The notes: a model not told the origin generated them from the sequence alone. Positions 54,068 to 63,070 are shown, counted from the stretch's first letter. The stretch is DNA of 64,000 nucleotides from Thalassospira profundimaris (GCF_003326795.1 NZ_JPWI01000001.1:310001-374000); one strand, 5' to 3'. Numbers and translations: made by a program.

Positions 54068-54079
54068 GTTGATATCAAC
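54068..54079. promoter_or_regulatory. Perfect palindrome GTTGATATCAAC, candidate MarR operator
   Basis: A 12-bp perfect palindrome 11 bases upstream of the MarR start, in the 122-base divergent gap. TTGATATCAA-type sites are typical for MarR-family dimers. Occupation would block the MarR gene directly and could affect the divergent VOC operon. Confidence 0.65.
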
Positions 54080-54090
54080 ATAATTATTCC

Positions 54091-54570
54091 ATGTCAAAAA
54101 AAGATTTCAACCACAGCGATCAGAAGATCCCGTTTGCCGATACCATTATGGTGCGGGACTCGTGCCTTTGCCTGCATGTCAGGCGGGCGGCACGTACGAT
54201 TGCCCGGCGGTTTGACGATGCCTTTCGCCCGCTTGATCTGACCAGCGGGCAATATTCGCTTTTGATGTCGCTGAACCGGCCCGCACCACCACATATGAAA
54301 GATGTTGCCGATCTTCTGGCGATGGATCGCACCACGCTGACCGCCAATCTCAAACCGCTGGAACGACGCGGACTTGTTGAAATCACCCCGGATCCCAAGG
54401 ACAAACGCGGCCGTTTGATCAGCCTGACCAAGGACGGCATGGCGCTTCTGGTGCGCGCCTTTCCGGTCTGGAAGGAAACCCAGGATCAACTCGAAAGTCT
54501 GGTTGCCAGCTCCAACGCCCAACAACTTCTGGCCGATCTGATCAGTCTTTCGCAGGAACCGGAACGCTAG
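54091..54570 (+). CDS. MarR-family transcriptional regulator
   Basis: 159 residues. Winged helix: LDLTSGQYSLLMSLNR, MKDVADLLAMDRTTLTANLKPLERRGLVEI, and the wing DPKDKRGRLISLT. Two cysteines (SCLCLH) near residues 25-27 lie in the N-terminal helix region and could sense oxidants, as in OhrR-like members, though the OhrR cysteine context is not identical. Divergent from the VOC/SnoaL/VOC unit. Confidence 0.93.
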   Translation: MSKKDFNHSDQKIPFADTIMVRDSCLCLHVRRAARTIARRFDDAFRPLDLTSGQYSLLMSLNRPAPPHMKDVADLLAMDRTTLTANLKPLERRGLVEITPDPKDKRGRLISLTKDGMALLVRAFPVWKETQDQLESLVASSNAQQLLADLISLSQEPER

Positions 54571-54600
54571 GCTGCGACCCCGTCAGAAAAACTGATCCGG

Positions 54601-55104
54601 CTAAGCAGTATCAAGCCGGTATTTCAGGAAAACTGCCCCTTCATGGCTAACCTGCCCGTCAAACACAGCCCCCATGCGTTTTAACGCCCCCAGTTTCGTG
54701 CGGGTTGGCGGCAGTAAAAACGTGACAGAGGAAATGCGCCGATCCGAACGGGCAAGATCAAGCGCCTTGCGGGTGATCACCATGCCCAGTCCGAAATTCT
54801 GTGGCCTTAAAACCAGCCCGTAATCCCAGTCTTCACCCTCTTTTTGAAACCCGCCCCAGCCGACATAGTCGCCATCGCACAGGATTGCCCAATGCCCCAG
54901 CCCATCACGCTGCCAATATTGCGATTTATGGGCCATAAATTGCTGATAGCTGTCCTGATCCCACGGCCCGTCAAGCAACGGCATATGCGTTGCCATTCGC
55001 GGATCGGACATATGGGCGATAATGTCATCAGGTGCGATGGTCTCAAGGGGCACAAACGCGATGTCGCAGATGCCCGATGGCGGCAAGGCAGCATTTTCTG
55101 ACAT
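54601..55104 (-). CDS. GNAT N-acetyltransferase
   Basis: 167 residues. The RimJ/RimL-like order is visible (DIIAHMSDPRMATHMPLLDG, HWAILCDGDYVGWGGFQKEG, LRPQNFGLGMVITRKALDLA). The acetyl-CoA loop NFGLGM is a variant of the usual Q/RxxGxG/A. Convergent with the MarR gene. Substrate unknown. Confidence 0.85.
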   Translation of the reverse strand: MSENAALPPSGICDIAFVPLETIAPDDIIAHMSDPRMATHMPLLDGPWDQDSYQQFMAHKSQYWQRDGLGHWAILCDGDYVGWGGFQKEGEDWDYGLVLRPQNFGLGMVITRKALDLARSDRRISSVTFLLPPTRTKLGALKRMGAVFDGQVSHEGAVFLKYRLDTA

Positions 55105-55245
55105 GTCATCCTGCCAGTATGATCAAAGAAAAAGGCGCAAGGGATTTGCACCCATTGCGCCGTCTGGCAGATCAAATGTCAATTCACGGCCCATCACATT
55201 TGCCCGACAGGCAGCAGTAAAAACAGGAAAAGGGCCTCGCAACGA

Positions 55246-55482
55246 TCAGTCGTCGCTTTTATCCGCCCCATCACGCGGCGGCAGGAATTCCTTGCGGCAG
55301 GGTACAGCTTCTTCGTTCACAACGGTCCAGCCGAAATTGCGAAACTTGCCAAAGCTTTCCTTTTTCATGGTGATGCCGCTGGCTTCATGCTTGCGCACAA
55401 TGCGGGCGTCCTCGCCGTCAATGCGGGCGGCACGGGCCCAAGCGCGTTCACGCATGGCTTTGGTGATTGTCGGTTCGGTCAT
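55246..55482 (-). CDS. Small hypothetical protein
   Basis: 78 residues from ATG 55482, with AAAGAG upstream; an ATG five codons earlier is possible. Basic N-terminal half (KAMRERAWARAARIDGEDARIVRK) and acidic C-terminus (RDGADKSDD). No membrane segment. Not recognised. Plausible as a gene because of the ribosome site and isolated position. Confidence 0.55.
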   Translation of the reverse strand: MTEPTITKAMRERAWARAARIDGEDARIVRKHEASGITMKKESFGKFRNFGWTVVNEEAVPCRKEFLPPRDGADKSDD

Positions 55483-55592
55483 GAAGGCTCTTTTCATCGA
55501 ATGGGGCCAAATCGCATTATAGCGCGATCAGGCAGGTTTCACGATGGCTTTAACCCATGACCTGATCGCAGGCAATTGGCTTCTGATCGCTG

Positions 55593-56222
55593 TCAATCCG
55601 TGTCATGGGGCAAATGGAACACAGTTTCAGTCAAAGATTCCCGTTCGGACATGATCGCCATCCAGTCGCGCACCCGGACCGGAATGTCAAATCGCCGTTC
55701 GGGCCAGCGGAAATCAATGTAATAAAGCCCGACCAGAACCGACCATGTGCCAATATGTGGCGCTTCGGTCCGCAATTGCGGCAGGCCGTCCAAGATGGCA
55801 TCAATTGCGCTTTGTACTGCGGCTGCCTGACGTTCCATTACGAAATCGGAACGATCTGTTTCATCGCGCTTTGAATCGGCAAAAAGGCGTCCCGTCGCCG
55901 CCATCATGCCATCAGCAAGTCCTTGCCATTTCAGGGCATTAAGCCGTTCCCCCCCGCTTTGGGGGATCACGCCTTCGGACTGGCCTTTTGATCGGGCCAG
56001 CTGGTCAAGATAATCGCAAATCACCGCTGATTCAAACACCGCCATCCTGTCTTCAAGGATCAGGGTCGGAACCTTGGCCAGCGGGTTATGGGCGCGAAGG
56101 GCGGCATCGGTCCAGGGATCAATCAGGATTTCACTGACCTGTTTTTCCAGACCCAGTTCACGCAAAACAACACGTACCTTGCGCGAGAAAGGTGACGTTG
56201 GAGAATAGTAAAGCTGCATCAT
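55593..56222 (-). CDS. Glutathione S-transferase family protein
   Basis: 209 residues from ATG 56222 (tandem ATG) behind AAGGGA. Thioredoxin-like N-domain: YYSPTSPFSRKVRVVLRELGL with the likely catalytic serine in SPFS, the cis-proline loop NPLAKVPTLIL, and ESAVICDYLD; the helical C-domain follows. It conjugates or reduces substrates using glutathione; gshB is encoded 1.7 kb away. Confidence 0.93.
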   Translation of the reverse strand: MMQLYYSPTSPFSRKVRVVLRELGLEKQVSEILIDPWTDAALRAHNPLAKVPTLILEDRMAVFESAVICDYLDQLARSKGQSEGVIPQSGGERLNALKWQGLADGMMAATGRLFADSKRDETDRSDFVMERQAAAVQSAIDAILDGLPQLRTEAPHIGTWSVLVGLYYIDFRWPERRFDIPVRVRDWMAIMSERESLTETVFHLPHDTD

Positions 56223-56269
56223 GGTCAAAATCCCTTGCCGTTATTGAACGTTACGGATTTTGTAACGCC

Positions 56270-57739
56270 CTATATCGTCAGATCCGGTGTCTCGCCGATC
56301 CCCTCAAGATGCCAGTTTGCATCCCAGCGTTCATTCTTGCGGGCCAGTGTAAGGTAATTTCGCGCTGCACAATAGGTTCCTTTGCGCCCCGGCAGCGGTT
56401 TTAGTCTGGTCGGGCGATCCGGCAACGGATGATCCCCGATCCATGCAAGCAAACCCAACACCCTTGCAAACATCACCGGCGGGGCGGTGTGGGAAATGCC
56501 CGAGGCCACCAGTTGATGAAGGGTTTTACCCGCTGTTTCAAAAGTCCCGCGGGTTGCAACATGGATTTCCCCCGACAGAAGGGTAATTTCATGATCATGA
56601 TCATTGGCAATGCGTTCAAGCAATTCAAGGAACCGGCACCATTCGCGCCGGTGCCATCGGCTTTGCCACTGGTCACGCAGATCGTCTTCATATTTCTGGG
56701 CGCTGGGCAACAGATGCAAAAACATCTCGACCAGTGACAGGCGCGGACCAATCACCGGCACGCTCGACATCAACAGGATGCGGTTGCCATCGGGTATGGT
56801 TTCAAGGGCACCCGGAAGATCGCGCCAGCCGTGATCACCGATAATGTCATTGGGCGTCCGTTCGGATCGAAGATCGGGCGCAACCAGGCTCAGCCCCGGA
56901 TAATCCACCCGCCAGCCAAGGCTTCTTCCATCCCGGTCAAGCACCATTGCAGGCAGGGTTTTCGGACCGGTATCCGGACTGGTTGCAAGCTGCATCAAAC
57001 AGAATGCCGCCCGCGCGCAGGCAAACATGCCACGCGCCACTTGTGATCCCTGAAACCATTTCTTGTGGCTGCCCCAGCCATCAAAAATATCATGGTCATC
57101 CCACATCATCAGCGACGGCACGCGGGCAAGCATATGACTGATCTGGGGTTGCCCATAGATCGCCAGATAATGATCAAGATAGAATTTCAGAACCGCATCA
57201 CGCATGTCTTCGGCAAATGCCGTGGCAAGTTTCTGGCGGCGGCGCGCCTTGTCCCAGGCAATGATGCCCGGATGGCACTCCCACACCCCGTCGGCATAAA
57301 TCTGATCCCCGCCATGGAGCAACAACGCAAAAGGCCTGTCCTGATGTTGTCTGGCCAGATCAATCCACAATGCATTGCGGTCTTCAAGCGGCCGGTCAAG
57401 ATCACCGTCTTCCTGCCCGTTACAGGACACAAACCCAATCCGCAGATCACCGGTAAAATCCGTGCAGACAGAATACGTTTCACTTCCGAAATAATAACAG
57501 GCATCCGCATTGGCGGGAAGCTCGAACTCAAACCGCCAATAGCAGCGCCCATAAAGTGTCGCCAGCAATTCCGGTAGAACAGGCTGGCCGGAATCTGTGC
57601 GAAATTCGGGAATGTCGAGCCCTTCGGGCGCAACCACAAGTGCGGCGATCCGCGATATCTGACCGGTGCCGCCACGGGCAAACAGGAACGGCCCGAACAG
57701 GTCGGTATCAGTGCTTGGTGATGGCGTGCTGGCTGTCAT
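56270..57739 (-). CDS. PhoD-like metallophosphatase
   Basis: 489 residues. Metal-binding motifs in order: IGFVSCNGQ, LLHGGDQIYAD, LMMWDDHDIFDGWGS, and TLLSGEIHVA, as in PhoD-type calcineurin-like phosphatases. There is no signal peptide or Tat motif, unlike secreted PhoD alkaline phosphatases, so this member is probably cytoplasmic or differently located. Substrate unknown. Lies between the GST and gshB genes. Confidence 0.88.
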   Translation of the reverse strand: MTASTPSPSTDTDLFGPFLFARGGTGQISRIAALVVAPEGLDIPEFRTDSGQPVLPELLATLYGRCYWRFEFELPANADACYYFGSETYSVCTDFTGDLRIGFVSCNGQEDGDLDRPLEDRNALWIDLARQHQDRPFALLLHGGDQIYADGVWECHPGIIAWDKARRRQKLATAFAEDMRDAVLKFYLDHYLAIYGQPQISHMLARVPSLMMWDDHDIFDGWGSHKKWFQGSQVARGMFACARAAFCLMQLATSPDTGPKTLPAMVLDRDGRSLGWRVDYPGLSLVAPDLRSERTPNDIIGDHGWRDLPGALETIPDGNRILLMSSVPVIGPRLSLVEMFLHLLPSAQKYEDDLRDQWQSRWHRREWCRFLELLERIANDHDHEITLLSGEIHVATRGTFETAGKTLHQLVASGISHTAPPVMFARVLGLLAWIGDHPLPDRPTRLKPLPGRKGTYCAARNYLTLARKNERWDANWHLEGIGETPDLTI

Positions 57740-57866
57740 CTGTCCCTGTCATCTGCCGAAGTGCTACGTCACTTATACGTTCAGTCGGTAAGGCGGTTCC
57801 GTGTTGATGGACATAAAACCTGACCACATCCTGAACGGATTGTTGAAGTCCAGAAAAGCAATCGAA

Positions 57867-57900
57867 ACAAAAAAGGGCAAGCGACCCGGATCACTTGCCC
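57867..57900 (-). terminator. Intrinsic terminator of gshB
   Basis: On the minus strand GGGCAAGTGA and TCGCTTGCCC form a stem followed by six Ts, beginning 25 bases after the gshB stop codon. Confidence 0.9.
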
Positions 57901-57924
57901 CTTGATTTCGAAAAAGCCGTTCAC

Positions 57925-58869
57925 TTAGGACAGGCGCGTCTCGATCGCATCCCAGATCAGGCTTTCAAGCTTCGATCCGTCAAAGCGGTTCACTTCCTGC
58001 AAGCCGGTCGGCGAGGTGACGTTGATTTCAGTCATATAATCCCCGATCACATCGATCCCGACAAAGATCAGATCGCGCTTTTTAAGCTCCGGCCCGATCC
58101 GATCACAGATTTCAAGTTCGCGCGGGGTCAGAAGCGATTTCTCGGCAACACCGCCAACATGCATGTTTGATCGCGCCTCGCCTTCGGCCGGAACACGGTT
58201 GATCGCGCCAACCGGTTTGCCGTCAACCAGAATGATGCGTTTGTCGCCCTTGCGCACATCAGGCAAATAGGCTTGAACCATCAAGGGTTCGCGCGACTGG
58301 GCTGCAAACAGTTCCAGCAGGGAATTAAGGTTCTCATCCCCCGGTTTGAGATGGAAAACACCCGCCCCGCCATTGCCAAACAGCGGCTTGACGATGATGT
58401 CGTGGAATTCTTCGCGGAATTCACGGATGCGCGCAGCCGATCGCGTGATAAGGGTTGGCGGCATCAGATCCGGGAATTCGGTGACAAAGATCTTTTCTGG
58501 CGCATTGCGGACATGGCCCGGATGGTTGACCACGAATGTTTCCGGATGGATCGCCTCAAGCAAATGGGTCGCCGTGATGTAATTCATGTCAAACGGCGGG
58601 TCCTGACGCATCAGGATGACGTCGGTTTCCTTTGCCAGATCAATGACCTTGGACGCGCCAAGATCATGATGATTGCCATGCTCGTAGCGCAGGGTCATCG
58701 GGCGAACTTCGGCCTTGATGCGGCCGCGGTCATAGAACATGTCATCGGGATGATAATGCAAAAGTTCATATCCGCGCGCCTGGGCTTCAAGGCCCATGAC
58801 AAAGGTGGAGTCCCCTTTGATATCGATTGATTCGATCGGATCCATCTGGATGGCGACGATACGGCTCAT
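57925..58869 (-). CDS. gshB: Glutathione synthetase
   Basis: ATP-grasp ligase joining gamma-glutamylcysteine and glycine, 314 residues. Start at ATG 58869 behind AGGAGAAC; a 61-codon longer open frame is unsupported. [19 protein letters not shown], the ATP-grasp [43 protein letters not shown] and [21 protein letters not shown] are the GshB signatures. Single gene with its own terminator. Confidence 0.98.
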   Translation of the reverse strand: MSRIVAIQMDPIESIDIKGDSTFVMGLEAQARGYELLHYHPDDMFYDRGRIKAEVRPMTLRYEHGNHHDLGASKVIDLAKETDVILMRQDPPFDMNYITATHLLEAIHPETFVVNHPGHVRNAPEKIFVTEFPDLMPPTLITRSAARIREFREEFHDIIVKPLFGNGGAGVFHLKPGDENLNSLLELFAAQSREPLMVQAYLPDVRKGDKRIILVDGKPVGAINRVPAEGEARSNMHVGGVAEKSLLTPRELEICDRIGPELKKRDLIFVGIDVIGDYMTEINVTSPTGLQEVNRFDGSKLESLIWDAIETRLS

Positions 58870-59103
58870 TAAACGCGTTCTCCTGTTCACCGGGACGGTG
58901 CTGCCCCTGACCTGCATGTCGACAATTATGGCCCAAAACGGCCAATTGTGATCATTTGCGGGCATGGCTTGACCCGGCTGGCCTTCCCGGCCAAATGATG
59001 CGATATGTAAGATGTTGCGATTACATTTGGCAGGATTTTTATCATCCGCCATTCATCTTCCGCAATCGCCATCAATTATTTGTTTTGAAGACCGGACAGG
59101 CAC

Positions 59104-59802
59104 ATGACTTTTTCGCGTAAGAATTCCAGGGCACATTTGCAAAATATCGGCAAGAAAAGCCGGTCCTTGATTGCTGCAAGTGTCCTTGCCACTGCCATCG
59201 GTCTTGGAACCCTTGCCAGCGTCGCTTTCCTGCCACAGGCCGCGCACGCCCAGTCGGCTGACAAAATCAGCCCGGAAATGATCAGCAAGATCGAAAACTA
59301 TCTGGCGAATATCACCACGCTCAAGGCCGATTTCGTACAGATTTCCTCGGATGGCGGGGCCGCCGAGGGCGAATTGTTCATGGAACGTCCGGGCAAGATG
59401 CGGTTTGAATATAACCCGCCGGCACAAATCCTTCTGGTCTCGACCGGGCATGATTTCATTTACTATGACAAGGAAATCAATGCGCCGACCTATTTCGACA
59501 TTGATGAAACCCCGGCCGGTATCATTCTGGCGGAGAATATCTCGCTGACCGACAAGGTCAAAGTCGTCAATTTTCAGCGCACCGCCGAAACCATCCGCGT
59601 TGAACTGGTCCGTAAAACCGATCCGGGTGCAGGCAGTGTGACGCTGGTCTTTGCCGAAAAACCGATGCAGCTGCGCCAGTGGATCGTCACCGATCCGACC
59701 GGGATTGAAACCACAGTAACGCTTTTCAACACCGAAGAGGGCGTTGCGCTTGATCCGGCCCTGTTCAAATTCAAGCGTATCTGGCCGCAAAGCGGCAACT
59801 GA
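59104..59802 (+). CDS. lolA: Outer-membrane lipoprotein carrier protein LolA
   Basis: Periplasmic chaperone that shuttles lipoproteins from LolCDE to LolB or the outer membrane. 232 residues with a long N-region and signal peptide ending AAHAQ. The LolA core: IENYLANITTLKADFVQISSDGG, GELFMERPGKMRFEYNPP, and LVSTGHDFIYYDKEINAPTYFDI. The basic 20-residue N-region before the hydrophobic core is longer than usual, and an internal start is possible. Single gene divergent from gshB. Confidence 0.93.
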   Translation: MTFSRKNSRAHLQNIGKKSRSLIAASVLATAIGLGTLASVAFLPQAAHAQSADKISPEMISKIENYLANITTLKADFVQISSDGGAAEGELFMERPGKMRFEYNPPAQILLVSTGHDFIYYDKEINAPTYFDIDETPAGIILAENISLTDKVKVVNFQRTAETIRVELVRKTDPGAGSVTLVFAEKPMQLRQWIVTDPTGIETTVTLFNTEEGVALDPALFKFKRIWPQSGN

Positions 59803-59840
59803 TCATAAAAATTTCTCATCTGTCTTGCCCGATCAGACAG

Positions 59841-59858
59841 ACCGGCTTTCGGGCCGGT
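59841..59858 (+). terminator. Hairpin downstream of lolA
   Basis: ACCGGC (59841-59846) pairs with GCCGGT (59853-59858); TACTGTTAAATATTTTTTG follows, so the T-run starts about 12 bases late. A further imperfect hairpin (TCTGTC...GACAGA) lies immediately upstream. Probable transcript end of lolA. Confidence 0.5.
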
Positions 59859-60000
59859 TACTGTTAAATATTTTTTGATTCAAACCCTTGTCGCCATTGG
59901 GGTTTCGTAATGAAACCGGCCATTGTTCAGAATCACTCAAACATTCGTGAGGCAGGGCAAATTTCGGCCCGGATGCTATGGCGGAGGGGCAGCGAGCTTC

Positions 60001-60140
60001 CTATATGTGAGTCTGTCACAAGGTTCCCCTTAATGATGGGAACCCGGTGTGAGGAAGAGGTCTCCCCTACCTTTCCTCACGCTCCAGATCATCGGAGCGC
60101 TGGCGTCCGGTTCTCCCCCCTGGCCGGACGCCTTTTTTTT
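60001..60140 (+). ncRNA. Candidate small RNA: five hairpins ending in a strong intrinsic terminator
   Basis: In the 518-base gap after lolA the plus strand holds, in order: TGTGA/TCACA (60006-60020), GGTTCCC/GGGAACC (60022-60044), a long stem GTGAGGAA-AGGT/ACCT-TTCCTCAC (60049-60080) with loop CTCCCCT, CGCTCC/GGAGCG (60080-60099), and a perfect 9-bp GGCGTCCGG/CCGGACGCC (60102-60132) with C-rich loop and eight Ts. No convincing gene precedes the terminator. The C-rich loops could contact Shine-Dalgarno sequences, as in alphaproteobacterial sRNAs with CCUCC-type loops; the family was not identified, and the 5' end is unknown. Confidence 0.65.
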
Positions 60141-60320
60141 GCCCAAACGCCACGATAAGACGGAAAACTTGGTTTGGGTCCCGACCCGGCCGGATTTGGG
60201 AAATTTTCTGCTTTTTTGCGCAGATTTCACGGGCTGTTAATTTTAATTGCATAGGAACATCAGGCATGATTCCCTTGCAGGCAAAGTTCGCCAAATGACA
60301 CGACAGGACCGACACGTTCG

Positions 60321-60998
60321 ATGATCAATGACTTTCTGAAATCCATCGCACAATTTTCCGACCCGCGTTTTCGCAAAGTCGTACTGATTGGTGTTGCCGG
60401 TGCATTGGCCACCATTATCGGTCTTTGGGTTTTGATCTGGCTTGGCCTGAATTCCATTACCTTCTTCACCGATGGCGGCTGGCTTGAAAGTGCGGTCGAC
60501 TGGCTGCTTGGCATCGGGTTGATGTTGCTGGTGATTTTGCTGTTTCCCGCAGCCACGGTTCTGATTTCAAGCCTGTTGCTTGATCAGATTGCCGATGCGG
60601 TCGAAGACAAGCATTACCCGACCTTGCCCGAAACCCGTCCGCAGCCGATTTCCGAGGCCCTGATCAGCGGCCTGAAATTCGCGCTGACGGCCCTTGCGCT
60701 TAACATTCTGATTTTGCCACTTCTTCTGGCTGGTCCGCTTTATGTCATCGCCTTCTACACGATGAACGGATATCTTTTGTCGCGCGAATATTTTGAACTG
60801 GTTGCGGCACGCCGTTATGATGCACGCACGGTTGAGACCATTCGCAAAAGTCGCCAGAAAAAGCTTTGGCTTGCCGGTATCGGCCTGACATTCCTGATGA
60901 CCATTCCGGTGGTCAATCTGGTCGCGCCGATTATCGCAACAGCCTTTATGGTCCACTATTCTGTTCGCCTTGGCACCTTTGTGCCCCAAAGTGCATAA
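60321..60998 (+). CDS. EI24-domain (CysZ-like) membrane protein
   Basis: 225 residues with four or five hydrophobic helices (VVLIGVAGALATIIGLWVLI, WLLGIGLMLLVILLFPAATV, LTALALNILILPLLLAGPLYV, GIGLTFLMTIPVVNLVAPII). The segment YVIAFYTMNGYLLSREYFELVAARR is the family signature. CysZ members carry sulfate; many alphaproteobacterial EI24 proteins are uncharacterised, so no substrate is assigned. The gene follows the candidate sRNA by 180 bases and precedes the bactofilin gene. Confidence 0.9.
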   Translation: MINDFLKSIAQFSDPRFRKVVLIGVAGALATIIGLWVLIWLGLNSITFFTDGGWLESAVDWLLGIGLMLLVILLFPAATVLISSLLLDQIADAVEDKHYPTLPETRPQPISEALISGLKFALTALALNILILPLLLAGPLYVIAFYTMNGYLLSREYFELVAARRYDARTVETIRKSRQKKLWLAGIGLTFLMTIPVVNLVAPIIATAFMVHYSVRLGTFVPQSA

Positions 60999-61090
60999 CG
61001 CTGGAACACCGCCGCATGACACGGCACGCACAAGGCAGACGGAGAGCGGATTGCTGAACCGAAACTGCAATACAAGGATCTGGTCATCCA

Positions 61091-61798
61091 ATGTTTGGGA
61101 AGAAAAAAGCCAATAAAACAGTCGACAGTAATGCGGCTTCGTCCGATACATCTGTCAAGGATGGATCAGGCACCCTTTCCGGGACCACGACCAGGTCGAC
61201 AGAGATCGCATCCGAGCACGCCTCTGGCAGTGCCGTAAAAACAGAAAAACGTACTGAGCCGCAGCTCTTCACCAAGCCGCGCACAAAGGATGAACCGCAA
61301 ATGTCCAGTAAACCGCATTCTACCAGCTTCCGCCCGGAAATCCCGAAACGCCCGCTTGAAATCCCGACCCGTGGCAATTCGGGCCGTCCTGCAAGTGCGG
61401 CCAGCAATGCCGAGGGCAAAAAGCTGACGGTCGGTCGCGATATCACGCTTAAGGGTGAAATCGGTTCCTGTGACGTTCTGGTCGTCGAGGGCGTTGTCGA
61501 AGCCCAGATCAAGGAATGCACCCGTCTTGAAGTGTCCGAAGGCGGTTCCTTCATCGGGTCGGCACAGGTTGACGAAGCAGAAATCAGTGGCAAGTTCGAA
61601 GGTGACCTGACCGCACGTCGCGTCACCGTGATCAATTCCGCCGAAATCAACGGCAAGATCACTTATGGATCGTTGCAGATCGAAAATGGTGCCCGCATCA
61701 AGGGTGAACTCGACTATGTCGAGGGCAGCGACGATGGCCTGTCGCGCGCCGGTACCACCGCGGCGATCACCATTCCGCGCAAATCGGAAGATTCCTAA
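61091..61798 (+). CDS. Bactofilin (polymer-forming cytoskeletal protein)
   Basis: 235 residues: a long disordered, Ser/Thr/Lys/Pro-rich N-terminal tail (1-105) and the right-handed beta-helical bactofilin core (about 110-220): LTVGRDITLKGEIGSCDVLVVEGVVEA, SFIGSAQVDEAEISGKFEG and ITYGSLQIENGARIKGELDY. Bactofilins polymerise without nucleotide at the membrane and place cell-wall or morphology factors. The lipoprotein gene starts 5 bases after the stop, suggesting a shared role at the envelope. Confidence 0.95.
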   Translation: MFGKKKANKTVDSNAASSDTSVKDGSGTLSGTTTRSTEIASEHASGSAVKTEKRTEPQLFTKPRTKDEPQMSSKPHSTSFRPEIPKRPLEIPTRGNSGRPASAASNAEGKKLTVGRDITLKGEIGSCDVLVVEGVVEAQIKECTRLEVSEGGSFIGSAQVDEAEISGKFEGDLTARRVTVINSAEINGKITYGSLQIENGARIKGELDYVEGSDDGLSRAGTTAAITIPRKSEDS

Positions 61799-61803
61799 GT
61801 CCC

Positions 61804-62322
61804 GTGCGCGCAGTTGGTTTGACCATACAGACACCCCGATCGGACATCATCCGTCCGTTCGGGGTGTTGTGCATTCTGGCCCTGATTGCCGTGGGCTTAA
61901 GTGCCTGTGGCGGCAATGCCGTGCCGCCGGGCACCACCAATACCAACTATGGCAAGCTTGAAGAAAGCGGCCAGATCAAGACATCACGACCGGTTGTCCG
62001 CAAGAAGCCTGAAAATACCAAACCGGGCAAAACCGCTGCTATCCCGTTCAAGCAAATCCCGAGCGAAACGCTTAAGGGCCTGTCAGAAGACGCATTTGAA
62101 GCCAGAATCGGCACACCGGAAATGGTCCGCGGCGAAGGCGAAATCCGCGTCTGGCAATATCGTTCCGAACAATGTTCCTTTGATGCCTTTTTTGTTCCCA
62201 AGGCAGAAGGACAACCACGTGAACTGGCTCACATGCTGGCCCGTATGCGCCGTGGAAACAGCGTAATTTCGGTTCAGGATTGCCTTGATCAGGTTGTAAA
62301 ACTGAATCTCGCCAACGGATAG
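61804..62322 (+). CDS. Predicted lipoprotein co-transcribed with bactofilin
   Basis: 172 residues from a GTG start at 61804. A type II signal peptide (VLCILALIAVGLSACGG) with lipobox LSAC gives a lipidated cysteine near residue 35. Mature region: a Pro/Lys-rich linker, then a compact domain with FEARIGTPEMVRGEGEIRVWQYRSEQCSFDAFF and two further cysteines (EQCSF and VQDCLDQ) that may form a disulfide. The FEARIGTPxxxRxEGExxxWQY pattern recalls small SmpA/BamE-like lipoproteins. Very tight spacing to bactofilin implies coupling. Confidence 0.8.
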   Translation: MRAVGLTIQTPRSDIIRPFGVLCILALIAVGLSACGGNAVPPGTTNTNYGKLEESGQIKTSRPVVRKKPENTKPGKTAAIPFKQIPSETLKGLSEDAFEARIGTPEMVRGEGEIRVWQYRSEQCSFDAFFVPKAEGQPRELAHMLARMRRGNSVISVQDCLDQVVKLNLANG

Positions 62323-62506
62323 GACCGGAAATCACCCGCCAGCCTGCCAATTCGCAGATCGCGCTGATCATCTTGGTTTAATCTTTACCTTTTGTCGGCA
62401 GACTCAGTCAGGCAACCTCATAAATTTGCCATATCTGATGGCTTTATTACCTCCTTCCTGGCCCGTTTGGGTCTGTCCCGAAACTTCAGACACGATACGC
62501 GACCTC

Positions 62507-63070
62507 ATGAAAAAACACGCCCATCGTCTCGTCAGAACTTCGATTGCCGCTGCCCTGTCAGCCTTTATCTCAGTGATTGCGATCAGCATTCCTGCCACCA
62601 GCGCGCAGGCCCAGAATTCGCCCAAGCTGATTGACGTTTTTGGCAAATGGGAAGCTTACACCTATTCCGAAGAAGGTCAGAAAGTCTGCTATATGGGCAG
62701 CCAGCCGACATCGGCCAAAGGTGACTATACCCAGCGCGGCAAGATTTACGTGATGGTAACTCACCGTCCGGGTCTGAAACTGTTTAATGAAGTCAGCTTC
62801 ATTACCGGTTACACCTACAAGGACAAAAGCACGGTCGATCTTCGAATCGATTCCAAGAAATTCAGCCTGTTTACCCATGCGGATTCAGCCTGGGCGGTTG
62901 ATGCTGAAACCGACCGCAAGCTTGTCAGTGCCATGAAATCGGGTTCGAACATGGTCGTGGTTGGCTATTCAACGCGTGATACCAAAACCACCGATACCTA
63001 TTCGCTGTCGGGCTTTACGGCCGCCTATAACGCTATTTCAAAGGCTTGCAACACCAAGCCGGTCAACTGA
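62507..63070 (+). CDS. Exported IalB-like (invasion-associated locus B) protein
   Basis: 187 residues from ATG 62507. Sec signal peptide with basic start MKKHAHRLVR and cleavage near SAQAQ. The mature part, FGKWEAYTYSEEGQKVCYMGSQPTSAKGDY, GYSTRDTKTTDTYSLSGFTAAYNAISKAC, has the two conserved cysteines of the IalB family. Despite the name, most members in free-living alphaproteobacteria are periplasmic proteins of unknown role. A terminator-like hairpin follows. Confidence 0.88.
   Translation: MKKHAHRLVRTSIAAALSAFISVIAISIPATSAQAQNSPKLIDVFGKWEAYTYSEEGQKVCYMGSQPTSAKGDYTQRGKIYVMVTHRPGLKLFNEVSFITGYTYKDKSTVDLRIDSKKFSLFTHADSAWAVDAETDRKLVSAMKSGSNMVVVGYSTRDTKTTDTYSLSGFTAAYNAISKACNTKPVN

Noticed and set aside
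58870-59052. 61-codon N-terminal extension of gshB
   Set aside because: AGGAG lies right before the ATG at 58869, and the extension lacks similarity to GshB, which starts with the [15 protein letters not shown] region.
59053-59790. Long minus-strand open frame opposite lolA
   Set aside because: It mirrors the lolA codon pattern, has no recognisable sequence, and lolA on the other strand has a signal peptide and family motifs.
59910-60158. 82-codon plus-strand open frame across the candidate sRNA
   Set aside because: It runs through all the hairpins and the terminator, lacks a ribosome site and looks like no protein family.
60141-60320. Riboswitch controlling the EI24 gene
   Set aside because: The structured region ends in a terminator 180 bases before the gene and no alternative antiterminator pairing or known aptamer core was seen.
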